Of a stretch of 61,510 nucleotides of DNA, positions 8,715 to 17,091 are shown piece by piece; position 1 is the stretch's first letter; every line of letters begins with the position of its first letter. Source of the stretch: Palsa-459 sp035937595 (GTDB lineage: Bacteria; Actinomycetota; Acidimicrobiia; Acidimicrobiales; RAAP-2); assembly GCA_035937595.1 (NCBI GenBank), contig DASZHS010000038.1, forward strand, positions 1-61,510, written 5' to 3'. The notes beneath the pieces were generated by a model that was given only the letters and a program-made list of their open reading frames with translations, was not told the DNA's origin and ran no database searches. The position numbers and the translations under genes are program-made.

Positions 8715-10865
8715 ATGTCGGACACCACCACGCACGCGCCGTCGCCCGCCGAGGCGTCGGCCGCGCCACGGCTCTCCGAGGAGCTCGACGCGATCGAGGG
8801 CTTCGGCCCCCAGCGCTTCGCGAACCGCGAGCTCTCGCGGCTCGACTTCGGCGCGCGGCTGCTCGACCTCGCCGAGGACGCGTCCTTGCCGCTCCTCGAG
8901 CGCGTGAAGTTCATGGCGATCTTCTCCGAGCTGCTCGACGAGTTCTTCCAGGTGCGCGTCGCGGGCCTCGAGGACCAGGTCGTCGGCGGGGTGACCACGC
9001 GCTCCGCCGACGGGCTCCGCCCCCGCGAGCAGCTCGTCGCGATCCGCCAGCGCACGACCGAGCTCGTCCGCCGCCAGGACCGGATCTTCTTGGAGCACCT
9101 CCAGGTCGAGCTCGCCGCCGCGGGCATCCGCATCGAGTCCTACGGCTCGCTCGGGGAGGCCGACCGCGCCGCGCTCCAGGCGTTCTTCGTGGCGGCGATC
9201 TACCCGATCCTCACGCCGCTCGCGGTGGACCCCGGGCACCCCTTCCCGATGATCTCCAATCTCTCGCTCAACCTGGCGGTCCAGGTCCGCGACCCGGCGA
9301 CCGGCGAGGAGCGCATCGCGAGAGTGAAGGTCCCCCCGGTGCTGCCTCGGTTCCTGCCGATCGGCGAGGACGGCCGCTTCGTGCCCGTCGACCAGGTCAT
9401 CGCGGCCCACCTCGACACGCTGTTCCCGGGGATGGTGCTCGGCGAGCCCGAGACCTTCCGGGTCACGCGCAACGCGGACCTCACCTTGGAAGAAGAGGAG
9501 GCAGAGGACCTCCTCATCGCCCTCGAGATGGAGCTGCGCCGGCGGCGCTTCGGCCGCGCCGTGCGGCTCGAGGCCCACCACAAGCTCTCCTCGGGGCTGC
9601 GAGAGCTGCTGCTGCGCGAGCTCGACCTCACCGAGGACGCCGCCTACACGGTGGACGCGCCGATCGGGCTCGCGGGGCTGTGGTCGATCTACGCCGTCGA
9701 CCGCGCCGACCTCCACGCGGAGACCTGGACGCCCATCACCCCGCCGCGCCTCTTGGTGGGCGACAACGAGAGCGCGGACATCTTCTCGGTGCTGCGCGAG
9801 CGCGACGTGCTGCTGCACCACCCCTACGACTCGTTCTCCGACTCGGTCGAGGCGTTCGTCGCCCAGGCCGCCGACGACCCGGACGTGCTCGGCATCAAGC
9901 ACACGCTGTACCGGACCTCGGGTGACAGCCCCATCGTCGCCTCGCTCATCCGCGCCGCGGAGTCCGGCAAGCAGGTGGCCGCGCTGGTCGAGCTCAAGGC
10001 GCGCTTCGACGAGGCGGCGAACATCGGGTGGGCCAAGGCCCTCGAGGACACGGGCGTCCACGTCGTCTACGGGATCATGGGCTACAAGACCCACTCGAAG
10101 ACCGCGCTCGTGCTGCGTCGCGAGGCCGACGGGGTGCGGCGCTACTGCCACATAGGCACGGGCAACTACAACTCGAAGACCGCACGGATGTACGAGGACG
10201 TGGGGCTGCTCACCGCCGACGAGGAGATCACGAGCGACGTCGCCAAGCTCTTCAACTTCCTCACGGGGTTCAGCCGCCACGCCTCCTACGAGCGCCTCTT
10301 GGTCTCGCCGGTCTCGATGCGGCCCCGCATTATCGAGCTCATCAACGAGGAGCGCGAGGCGGGGCCCGAGGGCGCGATCGACATCAAGGTGAACGGGCTC
10401 ACGGACCCCCAGGTGATCGACGAGCTCTACGCCGCCTCCCGCGCCGGCGTCCCCATCCGTCTCGTCGTCCGCGGGCTGTGCTGCCTGCGCCCGGGGATCC
10501 CGGAGCTCTCCGAGAACATCGCGGTGTGCTCGATCGTGGGCGAGTTCCTCGAGCACTCACGGATCTTCTCGTTCGGGCGACCCGGCGGTCCGAGCGGGCA
10601 CCGCGTGCTGATCGGGTCGTCGGACCTCATGGAGCGGAACCTCGACCGGCGCATCGAGGCCACGACGCCGGTGACCGACCCGATCCTCGTCGAGCAGCTC
10701 GACGACGTGCTCGAGCGGAACTTCGCCGACGACCGGTTCAGCTGGGTGCTCGGCCCCGACCAGCGCTGGCGGCGACGCGAGAGCGTGGCGGGCCGCAGCG
10801 TCCAAGAGGAGCTGAAGCAGCTCGCCATCGAGCAGCACCGGCGCTGGCGCGAGCAGGAGGCTTGA
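8715..10865 (+). CDS. ppk1: Polyphosphate kinase 1
   Basis: Reversibly transfers the gamma-phosphate of ATP to polyphosphate. The 716 residues cover the full four-domain family length. The N-terminal ANRELSRLDF is the characteristic opening. PYDSF, ALVELKARFDE and the phospholipase-D-like repeats follow. The autophosphorylated His is in GYKTHSKTAL (His460), followed by YCHIGTGNYNSKTARMYEDV. The C-terminus has RGLCCLRPGIP and SSDLMERNLDRR. I chose the ATG at 8715 because it begins just before the first conserved region; the upstream open frame shadows the SEDS gene. Conserved catalytic residues appear intact. Confidence 0.97.
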   Translation: MSDTTTHAPSPAEASAAPRLSEELDAIEGFGPQRFANRELSRLDFGARLLDLAEDASLPLLERVKFMAIFSELLDEFFQVRVAGLEDQVVGGVTTRSADGLRPREQLVAIRQRTTELVRRQDRIFLEHLQVELAAAGIRIESYGSLGEADRAALQAFFVAAIYPILTPLAVDPGHPFPMISNLSLNLAVQVRDPATGEERIARVKVPPVLPRFLPIGEDGRFVPVDQVIAAHLDTLFPGMVLGEPETFRVTRNADLTLEEEEAEDLLIALEMELRRRRFGRAVRLEAHHKLSSGLRELLLRELDLTEDAAYTVDAPIGLAGLWSIYAVDRADLHAETWTPITPPRLLVGDNESADIFSVLRERDVLLHHPYDSFSDSVEAFVAQAADDPDVLGIKHTLYRTSGDSPIVASLIRAAESGKQVAALVELKARFDEAANIGWAKALEDTGVHVVYGIMGYKTHSKTALVLRREADGVRRYCHIGTGNYNSKTARMYEDVGLLTADEEITSDVAKLFNFLTGFSRHASYERLLVSPVSMRPRIIELINEEREAGPEGAIDIKVNGLTDPQVIDELYAASRAGVPIRLVVRGLCCLRPGIPELSENIAVCSIVGEFLEHSRIFSFGRPGGPSGHRVLIGSSDLMERNLDRRIEATTPVTDPILVEQLDDVLERNFADDRFSWVLGPDQRWRRRESVAGRSVQEELKQLAIEQHRRWREQEA

Positions 10866-10904
10866 GGCCCCGCACGGTCTCAGCACCCGTCACACCGCGC
10901 ACGC

Positions 10905-11948
10905 TCACGCGGCGCGGCGACGTCGGAGCTTGAGCGAGAGGTAGCAGCCGCCCCCGATCGGGATCGGCAGCCAGAAGTTCACGAGTCGCCACGAGAGCAC
11001 CCCCACGGTCGCGATCGCGCCCGGCACGCGGAACCCGACGAGCGTCGGGATGAGCACGCCCTCGATCACGCCGAGCCCTGACGGGGTGATCGGGATCACG
11101 GCCAGCACGTTCGCCAACCCGTAGGCGACGAGCAGGTCGATGGGGGAGACGAAGTGGCCGAACGCCCACAGGAACACCCAGAGGCTCGCCGCGTCGAGCA
11201 GCCAGTTGGCCGCCGCCCACCCGGTGACGCCCGAGAGCGCCCGACGGTTCGTCTGGAGCAGGGTGATGCGGTCCGCGACCTGCTGGAGCATGCGCGAGAC
11301 CCCGTCGGGCGTCGTGAACGGGACGTGGGCCGCCACGCGGCGGAGCCAGGCGTCGGCGTGGCGCTGGCCGCGCGTCACGAGGACCACGGTCCCGAAGAAG
11401 GCGAGCAGGAGGAAGACGCCCGCGAGCGCCGCGAAGCCGTAGAGGCGGTTGTAGCCGCTCAGGGGGATCGAGATCACGAGCGAGGACCAGAAGATGAGGT
11501 TGAGCACGACGGCCGAGCCGATGCCCTGGGCGGCGAGCCCGAACGCCGCCACCGAGCCCGAGACGCCCTCGTCGGAGAGGAGCCGGTACGCGAGCGCCCC
11601 GCCGGGCGCGGTGCCGCCCGGGAGGACGTGGCTGAGGGCGAGGCTCGACATGTTGATGCGCAGCTGGACCCCGAGCGGCGGCGAGTCGGGCGCGAGCACC
11701 GTGCGCGAGAGCAGGGCGTAGGCGAGGAGGGCCGCGGCCTCGAGCAGGACGGCGACGATGAGCGCGATGCCGTTGACCTGGCCGAGCACGTGCACGTCGC
11801 GACGCGCCGAGGCGACCTCGGGGAGCACGAGGTACTCGAGCAGGAAGATGACGACGCCGAGCGAGACGGCGTAGCGCACCTGCGGAGGGATGCGTGCGCG
11901 GAACCTCGCGAGCGGTCGCACGCCTTCGTGCGGCACCTCGTTCAACAC
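10905..11948 (-). CDS. UPF0104 / lysylphosphatidylglycerol synthase transmembrane-region family protein
   Basis: A 347-residue protein with about eight hydrophobic segments, matching the family of flippase-like membrane proteins related to the transmembrane part of MprF. Signature segments are SHVLPGGTAPGGALAYRLL and the C-terminal PITPSGLGVIEG. The aminoacyl-transferase domain of true MprF is absent, so lipid lysinylation is not expected from this protein alone. Family members are often found near glycosyltransferases, and the substrate here is unknown. It converges with ppk and diverges from the AI-2E-family gene over about 50 bases. The GTG start is 6 bases after a weak -10 (CAGGCT). Confidence 0.85.
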   Translation of the reverse strand: MLNEVPHEGVRPLARFRARIPPQVRYAVSLGVVIFLLEYLVLPEVASARRDVHVLGQVNGIALIVAVLLEAAALLAYALLSRTVLAPDSPPLGVQLRINMSSLALSHVLPGGTAPGGALAYRLLSDEGVSGSVAAFGLAAQGIGSAVVLNLIFWSSLVISIPLSGYNRLYGFAALAGVFLLLAFFGTVVLVTRGQRHADAWLRRVAAHVPFTTPDGVSRMLQQVADRITLLQTNRRALSGVTGWAAANWLLDAASLWVFLWAFGHFVSPIDLLVAYGLANVLAVIPITPSGLGVIEGVLIPTLVGFRVPGAIATVGVLSWRLVNFWLPIPIGGGCYLSLKLRRRRAA

Positions 11949-11954
11949 CTACAG

Positions 11955-11960
11955 AGCCTG
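11955..11960 (-). promoter_or_regulatory. Weak candidate -10 element of the UPF0104-family gene
   Basis: CAGGCT on the minus strand is followed by six bases and the GTG start. It keeps only the A2 and T6 of the TAnnnT pattern. Confidence 0.3.
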
Positions 11961-11998
11961 TCACGATCGCGAGCGCACAGGTGCAATGCTGGACCCTC

Positions 11999-13138
11999 GT
12001 GGACGACGACGACGTGCCGTCCGGTCGTCCCGAGACGCTGACGGCGCGTGTCCTCGAGGCAGCGGAGCACCACGAGGTCCCGCTCCGAACGATCGTCGTG
12101 GCCGTCGCGGTCGTGGTCGCCACCGGACTCCTGCTCGCGCTCGCCTGGGTGATCCGGACCGACCTCGTCCTGTTCGGCGTCGCGATCTTCCTGGCCGTGC
12201 TCCTCGCGGGCCCGGTGGGCTGGCTCGAGCGCTTCGGGATGCGCCGCTCGTTCGCGACGGCCATCGTGTTCTTCTCCGGGGTGGTCCTCTTCGGCGGCAT
12301 CGCGTACCTCTTCGGCGCGCCGCTCGCGAGCCACCTGAAGGCGTTCGCGGACAACCTGCCGACCCTCGTCCAGCAGGCCAAGCACGGCCAGGGGTGGGTC
12401 GGACGCCTCGTCAACCAGCTGCACCTGCACAACTGGGTCGTGAAGAACGCACCGAAGCTCTCCCAGCTCGCGACCAGCCTCGCGAACCCCGCGCTCCGGT
12501 TCGGGGCCGCCGCCGCCGGCACGATCTTCAAGATCGTGACCATCGCGATGCTCACCTACTTCTTGCTCCTGGACCTCCCGAAGATCTGGCGCGCCGCACT
12601 CTCGCTGCTCCCCGCGGAGCGAGCGGGCCGCGTCGACCGCGTCATCCAGGAGGCCTCGCGCGGCGTGACGGGGTACATGGCCGGCAACATCGCGACGTCG
12701 GTCATCGCGGGCCTCGTCGTGTTCCTGAGCCTCTTGATCTTCGGCGTGCCCTACGCGGGGTTGCTCGGCCTGTGGGCCGCGATCGTCGACCTGCTCCCCA
12801 TTGTCGGGGGTCTCCTCGCGTTCTTCCCGGCCGTACTCCTCGGGCTCCTGCACTCGCCGTCGGCGGGGATCGGCGTCGCCGTCGTCTGCGTCGTCTACTG
12901 GCAGGTCGAGAACCACGTGCTGAACCCCGTCATCATGTCGAGGACCGTACGGATGTCGAAGCTGTTGATCCTCATGGCCGTCGTGGTCGGCGCCACACTC
13001 GGCGGCCAGCTCGCCGGCGCCTTCGGCACGTTCGTCGGCGCGCTCATCGGCATCCCGGTCGGCAGCGCCATCCAGGTCATCGTTCGTGAGGTGCGGCGCC
13101 CCGAGACGATGAGCGACGACGCCGCGACCCAGCCGTAG
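11999..13138 (+). CDS. AI-2E transporter family membrane protein
   Basis: A member of the AI-2E/PerM/TqsA permease-like family, about 379 residues with seven to eight predicted membrane segments. Family marks include the early LFGVAIFLAVLLAGPVGWLE, a soluble region after the second or third helix (ASHLKAFADNLPTLVQQ) and the C-terminal segment GVPYAGLLGLWAAIVDLLPIVG then NHVLNPVIMSRTVRMSKLL. Members export signals or act as ion antiporters, and the substrate here is unknown. Start choice is uncertain: GTG 11999 clears the divergent neighbour, while GTG 11981 is also in frame. The TAG stop overlaps the candidate dpm1 promoter. Confidence 0.85.
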   Translation: MDDDDVPSGRPETLTARVLEAAEHHEVPLRTIVVAVAVVVATGLLLALAWVIRTDLVLFGVAIFLAVLLAGPVGWLERFGMRRSFATAIVFFSGVVLFGGIAYLFGAPLASHLKAFADNLPTLVQQAKHGQGWVGRLVNQLHLHNWVVKNAPKLSQLATSLANPALRFGAAAAGTIFKIVTIAMLTYFLLLDLPKIWRAALSLLPAERAGRVDRVIQEASRGVTGYMAGNIATSVIAGLVVFLSLLIFGVPYAGLLGLWAAIVDLLPIVGGLLAFFPAVLLGLLHSPSAGIGVAVVCVVYWQVENHVLNPVIMSRTVRMSKLLILMAVVVGATLGGQLAGAFGTFVGALIGIPVGSAIQVIVREVRRPETMSDDAATQP

Positions 13139-13141
13139 GCT
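13136..13141 (+). promoter_or_regulatory. Candidate -10 element of dpm1 (leaderless; includes upstream stop codon)
   Basis: TAGGCT lies 6 bases before the dpm1 GTG. Its first three bases are the TAG stop codon of the AI-2E-family gene. Confidence 0.5.
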
Positions 13142-13147
13142 GACGGC

Positions 13148-13897
13148 GTGAAGACCCTCGTCGTCATCCCCACGTACAACGAGGCGGAGACGATCACCGC
13201 GCTCCTCGAGGCCGTCCGCGCGGCGGCACCCGCCGTCGACGTCCTCGTCGTCGACGACGGCAGCCCCGACGGCACGGGCAAGCTCGCCGAGGACGTGGCC
13301 GCGCGCCTCGGGCAGATCGAGGTGCTGCACCGCGAGCGCAAGTCCGGGCTCGGCACCGCCTACCGGGCGGGCTTCGCCAAGGGCCTCGCCCAGGGCTACG
13401 ACGCCTTCGTCGAGATGGACGCGGACTTCTCCCATGACCCCGTCGCGCTGCCGGGGCTGCTCGAGGTCGCCGAGGAGTACGAGGTCGTCATCGGCTCTCG
13501 CTACGTGCCGGGGGCGGCGATCCCGAACTGGACCCTCGCGCGGCTCGCCCTGTCGCGCGGCGGGAACCTCTACGCGTCGATGCTGCTGTCCCTCAAGGTC
13601 GCCGACGCCACCGCCGGGTTCCGCGTGTACCGCCGCAGCGCGCTCGAGCGGATGGACTACGCGACGGTCCGCGCCGACGGGTACGGCTTCCAGATCGAGA
13701 TGACCTACCGGGCCCGGCGCGCGGGCGCCTCGATCAGAGAGGTCCCGATCACGTTCATCGACCGCGTCCAGGGGTCGTCCAAGATGTCGAGCGCCATCGT
13801 CGTCGAGGCGCTGCTGCTGGTCACGCTCTGGGCGGCGCAGCGTCCGGTCCGTGCCCTGCGGGCGTGGGCCTCACGCCCCAAGGACGCGCAGGACTGA
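13148..13897 (+). CDS. dpm1: Polyprenol monophosphomannose synthase (GT2)
   Basis: A cytoplasmic-face GT2 glycosyltransferase of 249 residues that moves mannose from GDP-mannose to polyprenyl phosphate, giving the lipid donor used by GT-C enzymes outside the membrane. The family motifs are near perfect: VVIPTYNEAETI, LVVDDGSPDGTG, the metal-binding DAD in EMDADFSHDP, GSRYVPGA and ATAGFRVYRR. It matches the catalytic part of mycobacterial Ppm1 and lacks the fused acyltransferase half. Partners are likely the GT39 and AftD proteins at 39-52 kb. The 3' end overlaps the convergent menF by 27 bases. Confidence 0.93.
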   Translation: MKTLVVIPTYNEAETITALLEAVRAAAPAVDVLVVDDGSPDGTGKLAEDVAARLGQIEVLHRERKSGLGTAYRAGFAKGLAQGYDAFVEMDADFSHDPVALPGLLEVAEEYEVVIGSRYVPGAAIPNWTLARLALSRGGNLYASMLLSLKVADATAGFRVYRRSALERMDYATVRADGYGFQIEMTYRARRAGASIREVPITFIDRVQGSSKMSSAIVVEALLLVTLWAAQRPVRALRAWASRPKDAQD

Positions 13898-15145
13898 GGC
13901 GAGCTTCTCGCTGATCTCTGCGAGCTCGTCGTCCGGCTCGGAGGCCGCCACGATGCCCGCGCCGCCCCACACGGTGAAGCGGTCGCCCTGGGTGCGGACC
14001 GCGCGGAGCCCGAGCGTCCAGGTGGACGTCCCGTCCGCGTCCACCCAGCCGACCGGTCCCGCCCATGGGCCCCGGGAGGAGCCTTCGAGCGCGGCGATCG
14101 CCTCGAGCGCCGCGGCGCGCGGGAGCCCCCCGACCGCGGGCGTCGGGTGCAGGGCGACGAGCGCGCCGAACGCCGTCGACGCGTCGCGGGCGCCGGCCAG
14201 CTTGCCGTCGATCCAGGTGCCGAGCCGCGCGTTGGTGGACAGGCGGACGACCGAGGGGGACGTCGCCGCGTGCAGCGAGTCGCACAGCGGGCTCAGCCGC
14301 GCGACGATGTCGTCCACGACGACGCGGTGCTCGGCGCGATTCTTCTCCGAGCCGAGCAGCCAGGCGAGCTGTGACGCCACGTCCTCGCCGGCGTTGAGGC
14401 GGACGGTGCCCGCCAGGGGGTGCGCGCTGACCGCACCGTCGGCGGTCGCCACGATCAGCTCCGGGCTCGCCCCGACGAACCGCCCGCCGGCGCACGGGTA
14501 CGCGTAGAGGTCGCACGTGGGATCGAAGCCGTGCAGGGCCGCGGCCAGCGCCGCGGGGTCGAGCGGCGCCGCGCAGCGACCCGAGACGTGCCGCGCGAGG
14601 ACCACCTTGCCGAGCTCGCCGCGTCGCAGCCGTCCGAGGCAGCGCTCGAGCGCGTCGGCGAACGCGTCGTCGACGGGGTGCACCGCTCGGTCGAGCACCG
14701 CGGCGGGCGCGGCGGGCGGAGGGACCGCAGCGGCCAGTGCCCTCGCAGCGGTGAGGGGGTCGGCGGCGCGACCGTCGTCGTGGTGCTCGGTCAGCCAGGT
14801 CGTCGCTGCGCCCGGGTGCCAGACCGCGAGGAGGCGGGGGACGACGAGCGTCGCCAGGTCGTCCGGAGCGAACGGGATCGCACCCATGGCCACGACGCCC
14901 GAGCCGCCGGGCCCGGCGTCGCCGTCGAGCACCACGGCGTCGAGCGCGGCGCCGACGGTGCCGGCCACGTCGTGGCCCAGGAGGCCGCCGGGGAGCGTGA
15001 CCGTGTGCGAGGCGCCGAGCCCCACGACGACGAGGTCCTCCGTCGCGTGGACCCACCCTTCGCGCGTCCCCCGTCGCTGCAGCGCGTCGCGGGCCGCCTC
15101 GTCGAGCGCGTCGACCTCGACGCGCACCGCGCGCCTGGCCGTCAT
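13871..15145 (-). CDS. menF: Isochorismate synthase
   Basis: Converts chorismate to isochorismate, the committed step of menaquinone (or salicylate-derived) synthesis. The chorismate-binding enzyme fold is in the C-terminal 270 residues: GELGKVVLARH, GASPELIV, the active-site run AHPLAGTVRLNAG, SEKNRAEHRVVVDDI, HPTPAVGGLP and WGGAGIV. The N-terminal 130 residues are variable, as usual. The start is ATG 15145, overlapping the menG TGA as ATGA. The upstream open frame is a shadow of menG. Being in an operon with menG favours a menaquinone rather than a siderophore role. Confidence 0.92.
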   Translation of the reverse strand: MTARRAVRVEVDALDEAARDALQRRGTREGWVHATEDLVVVGLGASHTVTLPGGLLGHDVAGTVGAALDAVVLDGDAGPGGSGVVAMGAIPFAPDDLATLVVPRLLAVWHPGAATTWLTEHHDDGRAADPLTAARALAAAVPPPAAPAAVLDRAVHPVDDAFADALERCLGRLRRGELGKVVLARHVSGRCAAPLDPAALAAALHGFDPTCDLYAYPCAGGRFVGASPELIVATADGAVSAHPLAGTVRLNAGEDVASQLAWLLGSEKNRAEHRVVVDDIVARLSPLCDSLHAATSPSVVRLSTNARLGTWIDGKLAGARDASTAFGALVALHPTPAVGGLPRAAALEAIAALEGSSRGPWAGPVGWVDADGTSTWTLGLRAVRTQGDRFTVWGGAGIVAASEPDDELAEISEKLASVLRVLGA

Positions 15146-15855
15146 CGCGGCCGTCCGGACCGCGTCGCGGTGTAGAGCTGGCTCAGCCCGCCGGAGAGCT
15201 GCCGGCGATTGACCCCCGAGAACCCGCTCGAGCGGATGAGCTCGCGCAGGGCGTCGGGGTCGGGCAGGTAGGCGACGGAGGCCGGGAGGTACCGGTAGGC
15301 GGCGCGGTCGGAGAGCGCGGCGCCGATGGCGGGGACGACGTGGTTGAACCAGAGCGCGAAGCCCGCCCTCGTCAGCCGCCCCGTCGGGGCGCCGACCTCG
15401 AGGAGCGCGAGACGGCCGCCCGGTCGCAGCACCCGTGCCATCTCCGCGAGCGCGCGGTCGAGGTCCGTGAAGTTCCGCAGCGCGAAACCGCAGACCACGC
15501 CGTCGGCGACGCCGGCGGCGATCGGCAGGGCGCCGGCGTCGCACTGGAGGGCGGGTGCGGTGCTGCTCGTGGCGGCCAGCATGCCGAACGACAGGTCGAG
15601 GGCGATCGGGTCGAGGCCGCGGCGGCGGGCGACCTCGCAGAGGTCGCCGGTCCCCGCGGCGACGTCCAGCACGACGCTCCCCGCCGGGAGCCCGAGCGCG
15701 TCGACCGTGCGTGCGCGCCACCTCGCGTCGAGCCCGACCGTCATGAGGCCGTTCACGAGCTCGTAGCGGAGCGCGATCGTGTCGAACATCTCGCGGACGC
15801 GCCGGGTCTTCTCGACCCCCGTCGGGAGGTCGCTCTCGCGAATGCGCGCGCTCAC
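15142..15855 (-). CDS. menG: Demethylmenaquinone methyltransferase
   Basis: A SAM-dependent C-methyltransferase of the UbiE/MenG family (237 residues) that performs the last step of menaquinone synthesis at the membrane surface. It shows KTRRVREMFDTIALRYELVN, the SAM-binding VLDVAAGTGDL, CGFALRNFTDLDRAL, VLRPGGRLALLEVGAP and the C-terminal SGFSGVNRRQLSGG. The GTG start is separated from the maoC stop by 4 bases. It is followed by menF with an ATGA overlap, so the operon order is maoC-menG-menF. Confidence 0.95.
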   Translation of the reverse strand: MSARIRESDLPTGVEKTRRVREMFDTIALRYELVNGLMTVGLDARWRARTVDALGLPAGSVVLDVAAGTGDLCEVARRRGLDPIALDLSFGMLAATSSTAPALQCDAGALPIAAGVADGVVCGFALRNFTDLDRALAEMARVLRPGGRLALLEVGAPTGRLTRAGFALWFNHVVPAIGAALSDRAAYRYLPASVAYLPDPDALRELIRSSGFSGVNRRQLSGGLSQLYTATRSGRPR

Positions 15856-15859
15856 CGGG

Positions 15860-16315
15860 TCAGACGTAGTAGCGGAAGACGACCTGCGCGACGCAGGACG
15901 GCTTCTCGGCGCCCCGCTCCTCGATGGTCACGTCGACGACGGACTGGGCACCACCGCTGATCTCGGTGACCTCGGCGAGCGTGGCCCCCAGCCGGATCTC
16001 CGCGCCGACGTGGACCGGAGCGGGGAAGCGGATCCGGTTCGCCCCGTAGTTGACCCCCATGCGCACGCCGTCGACGTGCACCATGCCCGCCATGAGCATG
16101 GGGATCAGCGAGAGCGTCAGGTAGCCGTGGGCGATCGGTCCGCCGAAGGGGCCGGCCTTGGCGCGCTCGGGGTCGACGTGGATCCACTGGTGGTCGCCCG
16201 TCGCGTCGGCGAACTGGTTCACCTGCTCCTGGGTGACCGTCGTCCAGTCCGACCATCCGAGGTGCTCGCCCACGTGCGCTCGATACTCCTCGATGCTCGC
16301 GACGCTGATCGCCAT
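15860..16315 (-). CDS. MaoC-family (R)-specific enoyl-CoA hydratase
   Basis: A hot-dog-fold hydratase of 151 residues. The hydratase-2 motif FADATGDHQWIHVDPERA contains the catalytic Asp and His, followed by GPFGGPIAHGYLTLSL, which closes the substrate tunnel. Size and sequence resemble the mycobacterial Rv0130-type enzyme acting on enoyl-CoA thioesters. Its presence at the head of a menaquinone operon is unexplained; it may simply serve fatty-acid metabolism. It has the best ribosome-binding site in the window, AGGAGG seven bases before ATG, with a candidate promoter 23 bases upstream. Confidence 0.9.
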   Translation of the reverse strand: MAISVASIEEYRAHVGEHLGWSDWTTVTQEQVNQFADATGDHQWIHVDPERAKAGPFGGPIAHGYLTLSLIPMLMAGMVHVDGVRMGVNYGANRIRFPAPVHVGAEIRLGATLAEVTEISGGAQSVVDVTIEERGAEKPSCVAQVVFRYYV

Positions 16316-16322
16316 AGGGATG

Positions 16323-16344
16323 CCTCCTGTGCGGTGGCATCGTA
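16323..16344 (-). promoter_or_regulatory. Promoter and Shine-Dalgarno sequence of the maoC-menG-menF operon
   Basis: On the minus strand TACGAT (16344-16339) is a candidate -10. AGGAGG (16328-16323) is a full Shine-Dalgarno site 7 bases before ATG. This is a leadered transcript, in contrast to the TAnnnT-start pairs elsewhere. Confidence 0.6.
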
Positions 16345-16386
16345 CCGTGGTCGCCTCGCACCCCCGTTGGGTCGGGGACCCGCCGG

Positions 16387-16392
16387 TACGCT
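16387..16392 (+). promoter_or_regulatory. Candidate -10 element of the VIT-family gene (leaderless)
   Basis: TACGCT is followed by six bases and the GTG start at 16399. It shares the 83-base divergent gap with the maoC promoter. Confidence 0.55.
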
Positions 16393-16398
16393 GCAGCC

Positions 16399-17091
16399 GT
16401 GCCGCACGAAGAGGAGCATCGCAACGTCACGAGCGGTGGCCCCCGCGCCGCAGTGTTCGGCATGTCCGACGGTCTCGTCACGAACACTTCGCTCATCTTG
16501 GGCTTCGCCGGTGCGCACCCGGCCGCCTCCGTCGTGCGGCTGGCGGGGCTCGCGGGGCTGGTCGCAGGCGCGTTCTCGATGGCGGCGGGGGAGTACGTCT
16601 CCATGAGCGCACAGCGCGAGCTCTTCGAGCGCGAGCTCGCCGTCGAGCGCCGCGCGCTCGAGGAGACCCCGGAGGGCGAGACCCAGGAGCTCATCGAGAT
16701 CTTCAAGCGCAAGGGGCTCGCACCCGAGCTCGCGAACCGGCTCGCGAGCGAGGTCATGTCGGACCCGGACCTCGCGCTCGAGACGCACGCGCGCGAGGAG
16801 TTCGGCGTCGACCCCTCGTCGCTCGGCTCCCCGATCACGGCGACGATCTCTTCGTTCGTCGCCTTCACGGTGGGCGCGTTCATCCCGCTCCTCCCGTGGC
16901 TGTTCGGCGGCGGGACGGCGGCGGTCGCGTGGTCCATCTGCCTCAGCGCGATCGCTGCGCTGGCCCTCGGTGCCGTCCTCGGCAGCCTCACGGGCCGTTC
17001 CCGGGTGGGCTCCGCGCTGCGGCAGCTCGCGATCGCCGCCCTCGCGGCGGGTGTGACGTACCTCGTCGGTCATGCGGTGGGCGCGGGCTGA
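16399..17091 (+). CDS. VIT1/CCC1 family Fe2+/Mn2+ transporter-like membrane protein
   Basis: A 230-residue membrane protein of the vacuolar iron transporter (VIT/CCC1) family. The first helix carries the conserved AVFGMSDGLVTNTSLILGFAGA. The second has AGAFSMAAGEYVSMSAQRELFE, where Met/Glu residues form the metal path. A cytoplasmic Glu-rich helical region (about 75-145) precedes three more helices, including the ATISSFVAFTVGAFIPLLPWL segment. Family members move Fe2+ or Mn2+ out of the cytoplasm, and the metal used here is not determined. The 3' end overlaps the convergent mshD by 22 bases. Confidence 0.88.
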   Translation: MPHEEEHRNVTSGGPRAAVFGMSDGLVTNTSLILGFAGAHPAASVVRLAGLAGLVAGAFSMAAGEYVSMSAQRELFERELAVERRALEETPEGETQELIEIFKRKGLAPELANRLASEVMSDPDLALETHAREEFGVDPSSLGSPITATISSFVAFTVGAFIPLLPWLFGGGTAAVAWSICLSAIAALALGAVLGSLTGRSRVGSALRQLAIAALAAGVTYLVGHAVGAG

